Positions 1 to 5,423 of a stretch of 5,423 nucleotides of DNA are shown piece by piece (the first letter of the stretch is position 1; each line of letters begins with the position of its first letter). The notes under the pieces are model-generated. The model was given only the letters and a program-made list of their open reading frames with translations. It was not told the DNA's origin and searched no databases. Origin of the DNA: CBDCFL01 sp050300875 (GTDB taxonomy: Bacteria; Pseudomonadota; Alphaproteobacteria; Rhodobacterales; Rhodobacteraceae); assembly GCA_050300875.1 (NCBI GenBank), contig JBNKYL010000137.1, positions 1 to 5,423 of the forward strand. The letters run 5' to 3'. Both the position numbers and the translations under genes were made by a program.

Positions 1-199
1 TGACCGCCCTGCCCATGAATTGGCCGAACTGATCGTGGACAGTGTCGAAACCTGTGACGACCCGCAACAGGACAATATCTCGATTTGTGTGATCCGGGTC
101 GAACGCTATCAACCGGCGATGCAATCCGCTGGCGGGACAACGGGCCTGCGGGTGATTTCGTCGGGCCGCGCGACTGACAACATGTTCCTGGGCGAATAA
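1..199 (+). CDS. PP2C-type Ser/Thr protein phosphatase, C-terminal end (5' truncated by window)
   Basis: The open frame begins at base 2 with no start in the window and gives 65 residues before the TAA at 197-199. The segment ELAELIVDSVETCDDPQQ followed by DNISICVIRVE (DN at visible residues 24-25) matches the last conserved block of PP2C/PPM phosphatases. There a helix precedes a D-N-x-S/T motif whose Asp binds the catalytic metal, followed by the final beta-strand. These enzymes are Mn/Mg-dependent and remove phosphate from Ser/Thr, usually reversing Hanks-type kinases or acting on FHA-bound partners. About 30 residues after the motif look like a poorly conserved tail with no membrane segment. 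The next gene starts 3 bp after the stop, so the two are almost certainly co-transcribed and translationally coupled. The catalytic N-terminal motifs are outside the window, so activity cannot be judged. The family call rests on one motif. Confidence 0.72.
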   Translation, partial: DRPAHELAELIVDSVETCDDPQQDNISICVIRVERYQPAMQSAGGTTGLRVISSGRATDNMFLGE

Positions 200-202
200 T
201 CC

Positions 203-1414
203 ATGCTAGATCAGGTTCCGTCCGTACCCGTTTCAGAACTCAAGGAAATTCTGGATCGTGGTGGGATGCCACAAAGTGCGCGGCTCGCCGGTCTGGGGCT
301 GCTCCGTCGGCTATCCGGACCGGTCCGCGTGGCCATTCTGGGCCTGCCCGGATCTGGCAAGACCAGCCTGGTCAATATGTTGGTCGGTGCGCCGCTCATC
401 CCCGATGACCCAGCCATACCGACCCTGCACCTGAGCTACGGCAAACCGCCCCGGCTTACGGCGACGCTAACCGATGGCGAATTGACGGCGATTGCCGACC
501 TGTCGTTCAAACGCCTGGCCGGCCTGTCCGCACAATCCGCGCAGATCGACATTCCCGCCCCGCTTCTTCAGCATTTTTCACTGTCCGATTACGTCCTACC
601 GACCGATCCACCGGCCCAGCATGAGGTTCTGGAACAGGCGCTTCGGCGGTCCGACATCGTCCTTTGGTGTTCCGAAGGCTACTCGCAGCAGGATCAGGCC
701 CTGTGGTCCGGGGTGCCGGATGTGGTCAAGGATCATGCCTATCTGGTTTTGACCAAGGCCGACAAGGCCGCGGCCACGGGCAGTTTGGGCCAACTGATGC
801 AAGTGGTGGGGCCGGTTGCGTCCCAGGATTTTCACAGCGTTTTTCCATTGGCGGCCCTGCAGGGCCTGGCCGCCTGCAAGGGCGGAAAACCCGCCGACAT
901 GGAAAAATGGACCAATTCCGGCGCCGCAACACTGGTCCGGTCGTTGCGCGATCACGCCGCGTCTGGCCGTCGCGAAGATATTGATTTCGCGGATGTTTTC
1001 ATTTCGCGTTATGGTGCGAAACCTTCCGGCCGGGCCGCCGCCGTGGCCCCCGCCTTGGCCCAACCCGCGCCATTGCCGCACCGTGTCGCGCTGCCACCGG
1101 ACGCCGCCGAACACTGCGCGCGCGCCGTGACCCATCTGATCGGCAGTGCCGGGCAATTCGCCCCGCTGATCCGCATTGGCGACGACGAAGCGCAATCCAC
1201 GATCCTTTCGCAATGCGTCCGCGTCGTCGAAGAACTCGCCGACCTCGTTGCGCCGCTTGAAAACAGCAACGACAACTCGGTCGTCGATGACATCAATGAA
1301 GCCGTCGAAATGATCACGCTGCTGCAACTCGAAGGCGGCGCAGGCCCAGCTTCGGATGCGCTTGCTCTGCTGGCCCAGCTCAAGGACGAGCTTGAAGACC
1401 AGCTTGCCGCATGA
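203..1414 (+). CDS. P-loop GTPase, dynamin-like/TRAFAC type with degenerate G3, plus C-terminal helical domain
   Basis: This 403-residue protein has a clear Walker A/G1 motif, GLPGSGKT (residues 47-54), and a G4-like TKAD (184-187) after a hydrophobic strand (HAYLVL). A Thr near residue 74 is the likely G2. Where the third GTPase of the window has DMPG, this protein reads SDYVLPTDPP (residues 128-137). The rest of that region aligns well (SDIVLWCS here, ADAVIWCT there), so the catalytic G3 appears lost. It may bind nucleotide but hydrolyse it poorly, or work only with a partner. An Ala/Pro-rich linker (about 277-294) leads to an acidic, mostly helical C-terminal domain (about 300-403). There is no signal peptide or membrane segment. 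No strong Shine-Dalgarno is visible, and the start 3 bp after the phosphatase stop suggests coupling. The exact family is not recognised. The frame and the GTPase fold are secure. Confidence 0.88.
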   Translation: MLDQVPSVPVSELKEILDRGGMPQSARLAGLGLLRRLSGPVRVAILGLPGSGKTSLVNMLVGAPLIPDDPAIPTLHLSYGKPPRLTATLTDGELTAIADLSFKRLAGLSAQSAQIDIPAPLLQHFSLSDYVLPTDPPAQHEVLEQALRRSDIVLWCSEGYSQQDQALWSGVPDVVKDHAYLVLTKADKAAATGSLGQLMQVVGPVASQDFHSVFPLAALQGLAACKGGKPADMEKWTNSGAATLVRSLRDHAASGRREDIDFADVFISRYGAKPSGRAAAVAPALAQPAPLPHRVALPPDAAEHCARAVTHLIGSAGQFAPLIRIGDDEAQSTILSQCVRVVEELADLVAPLENSNDNSVVDDINEAVEMITLLQLEGGAGPASDALALLAQLKDELEDQLAA

Positions 1415-1641
1415 GCATAGGCGAGTTCCCGCCGAAAAGTGCCCATTTCCTGCACAAAACCTTCAAAATGCAGCGTATTTTCCCGTGCCTCCGCCACCAG
1501 GCCCCCCATGCGCCAAAAAAAAGCCACGTTCCCTTGGAAACAATGAGCAAAGGCACGCGTTCCTGGGTTTGGGCAATTGGGCAGAGGGGCCTCGCGCCGA
1601 TCAAACGAACCGAAACCGGAACGCTTTGTTGGTGATGCGAT
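1415..1641. other. 227-bp gap between GTPase genes; no convincing gene, possible remnant
   Basis: This is the longest non-coding stretch in the window. It contains an 8-A run (1515-1522) and is less GC-rich in places than the flanking genes. I could not find a good -35/-10 pair or a hairpin followed by T residues. Two readings compete with 'empty'. A + strand frame of 74 codons starts with ATG overlapping the upstream stop (1411) and ends 6 bp before the dynamin-like gene, but its product is rich in His, Pro and Lys and looks unlike a folded protein. On the - strand, about 34 codons (1509 down to about 1408) give a more protein-like string, suggesting a decayed gene fragment. The gap probably holds a promoter or leader for the next gene, but this cannot be shown by eye. 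Confidence 0.4.
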
Positions 1642-3690
1642 ATGAATTTTGAAACTCAGACAACGCTTGTCCCCGATACCCAGGAGGTCCAGGCGAAGAA
1701 CAATCATTTCCTGGACAAGGGCCTGGAATGCCTGGCACCTGTGCGCCGCAGGATCGACGAATTGCGCGGCGTTTTGACCAGCCTTGACGGCATCGGCGAC
1801 GACGATACCGATCGCGCCGTGGCAAAACTGGCCGCGCAACTCGGGTCACTCGAGGCCACCGTTACCATGATCGGGCAAGTCAAGGCGGGCAAGACATCGC
1901 TGGTCAACGCCATGATCGGGCGTCCCGGCCTGTTGCCGGCCGATATCAACCCCTGGACTTCGGTCGTGACATCTTTGCACATGACCCCTGACGCCAAGGC
2001 GCGCACCAACCGTGCCTCGTTCCGGTTCTTCGGTCAGGGTGAATGGGAAAGGCTGATGGAACGCGGCGGGCGCGTGGGCGAACTGGCCAGCCGCGCTGGT
2101 GCGGCGGACGAACTTGAAAAGGTCCGCCGCCAGATTGCGGAAATGCGTGAAAAGTCCCGCCAGCGGCTTGGCCGCAAATTCGAATTGCTGCTGGGGGAAA
2201 CCCATGATTACGGCTATTTCGGCAGCGAACTGATCGAACGCTATGTCTGCCTGGGCGACGATTTCGAAGACGACATTGACCTGGGTTCGCAGCAGGGCCG
2301 GTTTGCCGATATCACCAAATCGGCCGATGTCTATATGCATCGCCCGCAACTGCCGATCGCGCTCTGCATCCGCGACACGCCCGGCGTGAACGATACCTTC
2401 ATGATGCGCGAACAAATCACCATTCGGGCGATCCGTGAAAGCCGGATCAGCGTCGTCGTGCTGTCCGCTCACCAAGCGCTGTCTTCGGTCGACATGGCAC
2501 TTATCCGACTGATTTCGAATGTGAAATCACGCGAAGTCATCATTTTCGTCAATCGTATCGACGAATTGTCCGATCCGACCACGCAGGTCCCGGAAATCCG
2601 CGACAGCATCCGCAAGACATTGAAGGCCCATCACGGTCCTGAAGACGCCGAAATCATCTTCGGTTCAGCTGAATGGGCGACCTGCGCCCTGCAAGGCGGG
2701 CTGAACGCGATGTCCGAAGCCTCGTCTGCGGCGCTGGTCAAATGGGCGGAACGCGAACTTTCCGCTGACGATGACAGTGAGGGCGTCGAAGAAACCGTCT
2801 GGCGGCTGTCTGGCATCCCGGCGCTTTTCGCTGCCATCGCCCGGCGCATCGAAGAAGGCGAAGTGCATGAGGTCGTCAACAAGACCGCGCGCCGCGCCAT
2901 CAACCTTGCCGAAACCGTCCGCGCACAATCGCAGATCGTGCAATCGGACGGCCGGATCGAATGCCGGCTCAGTCCCGCTGAACTGGACGAGCGATTGGCC
3001 CAGATTGCGCAGGCCACGATGCAAGCATTTGAAGACGCGCAAACCTCGCTTGTTGCCGAATATGAAAAGCGGTTGGAACGGTCGCATCGCAGCTTCCTTG
3101 ATCGCGCCACGGCAGCATTGGTGACACATCTGGAAACCCACGGAGACGAAGCCGTCTGGTCCTATGACCCGACCGGCCTGCGCATCCTGCTCAGATCCGC
3201 CTATCAGGTCTTTGGGCGCAACATGCAGGCGGCCACGCGACAGGCATTGCAGAACACCGCGTCCCAGGTGACGGGGCTTGTTGCCGAAGCGACTGGCATC
3301 GACATCGAAGACGTCAACATTCAGGTGCCGAACCCCGTTCGCATCGCGCCTCCGGTGATCCTGGGTCAGACCATCGCACTGGACCTGAAGGGCAATTGGT
3401 GGTCGCGCTGGTGGCAGCGTAAACGCGGCTATCGCGCCTATGCCATGGAATTTGCCGAAATGATCGCCAGCGAAACCGCCCCGATCGTCACCGACCTCAA
3501 GGGCGACATGGTCTCTGCCGCGACGCAAGACGCCCGCGCGCTGCTGCGGGAATTCCTGCAAGACCAGAAGGCCAACCTCAAGTCACTGGCCACACCGGTC
3601 CGGCAAAATCATGCCTCCGACGACGCCACAGGCAATCGCCGCGAAATCCTTGATCAGAGCCTTGCCGCCCTGACCGCCTATGCCGCCTAG
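1642..3690 (+). CDS. Dynamin-like large GTPase (bacterial dynamin family protein)
   Basis: This 682-residue protein has a full set of GTPase motifs: G1 GQVKAGKTS (78-86), likely G2 Thr106 in NPWTSVV, G3 DTPG (245-248) and G4 NRID (304-307) after a hydrophobic strand. The layout matches bacterial dynamin-like proteins: an N-terminal helical segment (about 20-70) that would pack in the neck, the G domain (about 70-400), then a long helical stalk (about 400-680). These proteins self-assemble on membranes and tubulate, fuse or sever them when GTP is bound or hydrolysed. Two things stand out: about 130 residues between G2 and G3, including a charged helix (155-175), and a Trp/Arg-rich patch WWSRWWQRKR (586-595) that could insert into the membrane interface like a paddle. 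There is no signal peptide or classic transmembrane helix. The start is supported by GGTGAT at 1631-1636, 5 bp upstream. The next GTPase gene follows 19 bp after the stop. Confidence 0.92.
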   Translation: MNFETQTTLVPDTQEVQAKNNHFLDKGLECLAPVRRRIDELRGVLTSLDGIGDDDTDRAVAKLAAQLGSLEATVTMIGQVKAGKTSLVNAMIGRPGLLPADINPWTSVVTSLHMTPDAKARTNRASFRFFGQGEWERLMERGGRVGELASRAGAADELEKVRRQIAEMREKSRQRLGRKFELLLGETHDYGYFGSELIERYVCLGDDFEDDIDLGSQQGRFADITKSADVYMHRPQLPIALCIRDTPGVNDTFMMREQITIRAIRESRISVVVLSAHQALSSVDMALIRLISNVKSREVIIFVNRIDELSDPTTQVPEIRDSIRKTLKAHHGPEDAEIIFGSAEWATCALQGGLNAMSEASSAALVKWAERELSADDDSEGVEETVWRLSGIPALFAAIARRIEEGEVHEVVNKTARRAINLAETVRAQSQIVQSDGRIECRLSPAELDERLAQIAQATMQAFEDAQTSLVAEYEKRLERSHRSFLDRATAALVTHLETHGDEAVWSYDPTGLRILLRSAYQVFGRNMQAATRQALQNTASQVTGLVAEATGIDIEDVNIQVPNPVRIAPPVILGQTIALDLKGNWWSRWWQRKRGYRAYAMEFAEMIASETAPIVTDLKGDMVSAATQDARALLREFLQDQKANLKSLATPVRQNHASDDATGNRREILDQSLAALTAYAA

Positions 3691-3695
3691 CCGAC

Positions 3696-3701
3696 AGGAA
3701 A
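3696..3701 (+). promoter_or_regulatory. Shine-Dalgarno AGGAAA deciding the start of the third GTPase
   Basis: AGGAAA lies 8 bp before the ATG at 3710, a normal spacing. The earlier in-frame ATG at 3680 lies inside the last codons of the dynamin-like gene and has no comparable purine-rich site in front. The later start is therefore preferred. Confidence 0.6.
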
Positions 3702-3709
3702 ACCACAGA

Positions 3710-4633
3710 ATGGATACCGCTGCCGACAGCAACACCCAACGCTCGATACCGGGCCATATGCGCAAACCGGTCATCGCCCTGATGGGCGAATTCAGCGCAG
3801 GCAAAAGCACGTTGACCAACCTTCTGGTCGGCGCACCGGCCCTGCCTGTGCAGGTGACGGCAACGCAATTGCCGCCGGTATGGATATCGCATGGCGACGG
3901 CAAGCCGATGCGCGAAGACCTTAGTGGCGCAAAGCACCCGGCGGACCTGTCCCATATCGACGATGTCCCGCTGAACGAAACGCTTTGCATTCGCGCGTAT
4001 CAGCCCGCCGAAATCCTGACATGCTGCGATCTGATCGACATGCCCGGAATTTCCGACCCGAACATGTCGTCCGAGGTTTGGCAGCGTGTTCTGCCCCATG
4101 CGGATGCGGTGATCTGGTGCACCCATGCCACGCAGGCCTGGCGGCAAAGCGAAGCGGCGGTCTGGGAAATGGTCCCACGCAACCTGCAGAAAAAATCGTT
4201 GCTGTTGATGACCCGGTTCGACAAGGTTCACAAATCCGAAGACCGTGACAGGCTGGTGCGTCGTATACGCAAGGAAACCAATGGCTTATTTTACAATGTT
4301 TACCCAATCTCGTTGACGGACGCGATCAATGCCGGCGACGATCGTGCCGCATGGGAAGCCAGCGGCGCGGAAGAATTCGTGCAGGCCCTGATCGACCTGA
4401 TCCACGCGCTCGGCAGTCAGATCGGCAGCCGCATCGAACGGCCAGTGCCGGAACCGACCACCCAGCGAACCGAAGGCGACCACGTCGCCGACCGGTTCCG
4501 CGCCCGGGAAGTGGAACGCAACAAGGTTGTCCACCTTTCGGAAAAGATTGCGCCACGCCGGGTCGCCCCCATGCGCCCGGTAACAACCGGTAGTGGGCGC
4601 CGCATCCGACCGGAACCCGGCGCGGGCCATTGA
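3710..4633 (+). CDS. Small dynamin-type GTPase with basic C-terminal tail
   Basis: From the ATG at 3710 this encodes about 307 residues; starting at 3680 would add ten (MPPSRQENHR) and overlap the upstream gene. G1 is GEFSAGKST (residues 26-34), a form typical of bacterial dynamin-like GTPases. G3 is DMPG (110-113), preceded by CCDLI. G4 is the unusual TRFD (168-171), with Arg where Lys is normal. The G domain fills about residues 18-240. The rest (about 245-307) is rich in Arg, Pro and Thr with no clear fold, and could bind acidic lipid or a partner protein. There is no long helical stalk, so this is not a full dynamin. It probably works as a switch or co-assembly partner of the 682-residue protein just upstream. 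It is paralogous to the GTPase at 203-1414, sharing the P-loop surroundings (LLVGAPALP here, MLVGAPLIP there) and the D-x-V-I/L-W-C strand. It reads as one transcript with the preceding gene. Confidence 0.88.
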   Translation: MDTAADSNTQRSIPGHMRKPVIALMGEFSAGKSTLTNLLVGAPALPVQVTATQLPPVWISHGDGKPMREDLSGAKHPADLSHIDDVPLNETLCIRAYQPAEILTCCDLIDMPGISDPNMSSEVWQRVLPHADAVIWCTHATQAWRQSEAAVWEMVPRNLQKKSLLLMTRFDKVHKSEDRDRLVRRIRKETNGLFYNVYPISLTDAINAGDDRAAWEASGAEEFVQALIDLIHALGSQIGSRIERPVPEPTTQRTEGDHVADRFRAREVERNKVVHLSEKIAPRRVAPMRPVTTGSGRRIRPEPGAGH

Positions 4634-4642
4634 CGGCACGTC

Positions 4643-4670
4643 TTGGCATTCGCAGCACATGAACTAGAAT
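4643..4670 (+). promoter_or_regulatory. Predicted sigma-70-type promoter for the roadblock-like gene
   Basis: TTGGCA (4643-4648) and TAGAAT (4665-4670) are separated by 16 bp. Each box matches the housekeeping consensus (TTGACA, TATAAT) at five of six positions. Transcription would begin near 4677, giving a leader of about 18 nt that still contains the GGTGAT ribosome site. The promoter lies wholly in the 61-bp spacer after the third GTPase, so the two downstream genes may be transcribed apart from, or in addition to, read-through from the GTPase genes. Alphaproteobacterial promoters can be looser than this, which makes the match more notable, but it is a prediction by eye. Confidence 0.55.
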
Positions 4671-4680
4671 GCACGAACCC

Positions 4681-4686
4681 GGTGAT
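4681..4686 (+). promoter_or_regulatory. Ribosome binding site GGTGAT supporting a GTG start
   Basis: GGTGAT matches the 3' part of the anti-Shine-Dalgarno complement (GGAGGTGAT) and sits 8 bp before the GTG at 4695. An in-frame TGA at 4683-4685 overlaps this site and rules out any earlier start in this frame. The same hexamer precedes the dynamin-like gene at 1631-1636. Confidence 0.55.
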
Positions 4687-4694
4687 TTGGATTC

Positions 4695-5048
4695 GTGCCC
4701 TTGTCGATTAAGCGCTCACTCAGCCAGTTTCGCGCCGAAATGGCCGGCATCAAAGCCGTCGCGCTGACCGACCTGTCCACCGGCACGGTGCTTGCCGCAG
4801 AATCCGCAATCCCCATGGGTCAGGAAGATTTCGACCATTTGGCGAATGAAGCCAATGTGTTGTTGTCCAATGCTCAATCGCTTGCCTATGTGGCGGATGC
4901 TGAAGCGGCGCGGTTGTTCCTGCGAAGCGCTTCGGAACCGACTGATGCCCTGATCCTGGTCCTTGCCGACACGGCGCGCGACGTGTCAGCCCTGTCGGAA
5001 CGCGGCGCGGCGCTTTTGGCCGGATTGGCCGACGGGGCTGGATCATGA
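4695..5048 (+). CDS. Roadblock/LC7-like small protein (putative GTPase regulator)
   Basis: This 117-residue protein starts at GTG; a TTG two codons later (4701) is the only other nearby choice. The pattern fits a roadblock/LC7 fold: an N-terminal helix (about 5-17), a strand pair around AVALTDLSTGTVLA (21-34), a long helix EDFDHLANEANVLLSNA (44-60), two strands (about 72-92, AARLFLRSA and DALILVLA) and a closing helix (about 95-112). Its length is typical of the family. Bacterial roadblock proteins such as MglB dimerise and control small GTPases, and roadblock genes sit beside GTPase genes in Streptomyces conservons. Lying just after three GTPase genes, this one could be a regulator or scaffold for them. 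It has its own predicted promoter and overlaps the next gene by ATGA (5045-5048), so those two are probably made together. The fold is inferred from pattern only; sequence similarity is weak. Confidence 0.62.
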   Translation: MPLSIKRSLSQFRAEMAGIKAVALTDLSTGTVLAAESAIPMGQEDFDHLANEANVLLSNAQSLAYVADAEAARLFLRSASEPTDALILVLADTARDVSALSERGAALLAGLADGAGS

Positions 5049-5423
5049 CGGAAAACGACCGGCTTTCCCGTAGCCTGAACAGGCTTGCCACAAGGCGAGA
5101 AACCAGCCGCATTCTGCGGCCGGGACCGCGGCCGCTACTTGCGTCATTGCTAGCGCTTGCCGATGACGTGATCCTGGAACGCCACATCACGCTGACGCCG
5201 GATGCGGGCCCCCGGTTCGGGATCATCGTGGCGAACCGGCGACTCGTCGCGGTCACCTCGGACACCCATTCTGACCTGACCGCGGCGGCCAATCAGGCGC
5301 TGCACGCCGGCATCTCGCCGGAAGACACGCAAGCATTGGCATCGCTTCAGACGTGGTTTGAAGCCCATCTTCAAAATGTCGGGTCGGTGCGCATTTCCAT
5401 CGGCACGGTCGCGGAAGATCTGC
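5045..5423 (+). CDS. Unrecognised protein, N-terminal 126 residues (3' cut by window)
   Basis: The ATG at 5045 overlaps the stop of the roadblock-like gene in an ATGA junction, a strong sign of translational coupling. The frame stays open to the window edge. I do not recognise the product. The first 30 residues are basic, with several Arg in a likely amphipathic helix (RLSRSLNRLATRRETSR, 6-22). A hydrophobic helix (LLASLLALADDVI, 31-43) follows, too short and too acidic at its end to be a convincing transmembrane segment. Then comes a strand-rich part (about 46-70, including RFGIIVANRRLVAV), a helix (about 77-87), another (about 92-110) and a strand (VRISIG, 115-120). There is no signal peptide or catalytic motif. 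The mixed alpha/beta pattern suggests a soluble cytoplasmic domain. Its position suggests a partner of the roadblock-like protein. Confidence 0.75.
   Translation, partial: MTENDRLSRSLNRLATRRETSRILRPGPRPLLASLLALADDVILERHITLTPDAGPRFGIIVANRRLVAVTSDTHSDLTAAANQALHAGISPEDTQALASLQTWFEAHLQNVGSVRISIGTVAEDL

Noticed and set aside
853..866. Perfect 14-bp palindrome GGCCCTGCAGGGCC
   Set aside because: It lies inside the first GTPase coding region and is explained by Ala-Leu-Gln-Gly-Leu codons in GC-rich DNA. No second copy was seen.
596..1327. Long minus-strand open frame of about 243 codons
   Set aside because: It lies wholly antisense to the first GTPase, whose motifs prove the + frame. Long antisense frames are expected in GC-rich coding DNA, and the product has no recognisable motif.
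1515..1522. Run of eight A as a minus-strand terminator tail
   Set aside because: No stable GC-rich stem stands next to it on the appropriate side, only a three-pair CCA/TGG match.
1846..2475. Minus-strand open frame of about 209 codons inside the dynamin-like gene
   Set aside because: It is antisense across the G1 to G3 region of a clearly real gene, and its composition is that of a shadow frame.
2665..3561. Minus-strand open frame of about 298 codons
   Set aside because: It is antisense to the dynamin-like stalk region, shows no family pattern and has no ribosome site that I can see.
3680..3709. Earlier ATG at 3680 as the start of the third GTPase
   Set aside because: It overlaps the end of the previous gene and lacks a good ribosome site, whereas the ATG at 3710 has AGGAAA at proper spacing. 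It would add only ten residues outside the G domain.
4643..4658. Possible sigma-54 site starting TTGGCA
   Set aside because: The required GG-N10-GC spacing is not met (the GC falls after 8 bases), while the sigma-70 reading with TAGAAT fits well.
5072..5085. Inverted repeat AGCCTG-AA-CAGGCT
   Set aside because: It lies within the coding start of the last gene, the loop is too short for a stable hairpin, and no T run follows, so it is not a terminator.

Overview
The window looks like chromosomal DNA of a GC-rich alphaproteobacterium, probably near the Rhodobacterales. This rests on base composition, codon style and compact same-strand gene packing, so it is a soft assignment. All supported genes lie on the + strand. 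I see no RNA genes, CRISPR, insertion sequences or integrase genes.

Layout. Positions 1-199 hold the C-terminal end of a PP2C-type serine/threonine phosphatase, recognised by its closing DN-containing motif. Three nucleotides later starts a 403-residue P-loop GTPase (203-1414) whose G3 motif looks lost. A 227-bp gap without a convincing gene follows. Next is a 682-residue dynamin-like GTPase (1642-3690) with intact G1, G3 and G4 motifs, a long charged insertion inside the G domain and a Trp/Arg-rich patch near the C-terminus. Nineteen bases later starts a third, smaller GTPase (3710-4633, about 307 residues) with a dynamin-like G1 (GEFSAGKST) and a basic, probably disordered tail. The 61-bp spacer after it carries a good sigma-70-type promoter. 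That promoter leads into a small roadblock/LC7-like protein (4695-5048, GTG start), which overlaps by ATGA an unrecognised gene that runs off the right edge (5045-5423).

How the genes may work together (inference). Three related but diverged GTPases lie in one directional block with a phosphatase upstream and a roadblock-like protein downstream. Roadblock proteins act as regulators or scaffolds of Ras-like GTPases in bacteria (MglB with MglA) and occur beside GTPases in the Streptomyces conservons. The block therefore reads as a candidate membrane-associated, multi-GTPase switch or remodelling module that may be under Ser/Thr phosphorylation control. The large dynamin-like protein is the likely membrane-acting part, the two smaller GTPases are likely partners, and one of them may be a pseudo-GTPase. 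I know of no named system with exactly this gene set. The left and right ends are cut off, so a kinase, an FHA protein or further members may lie outside.
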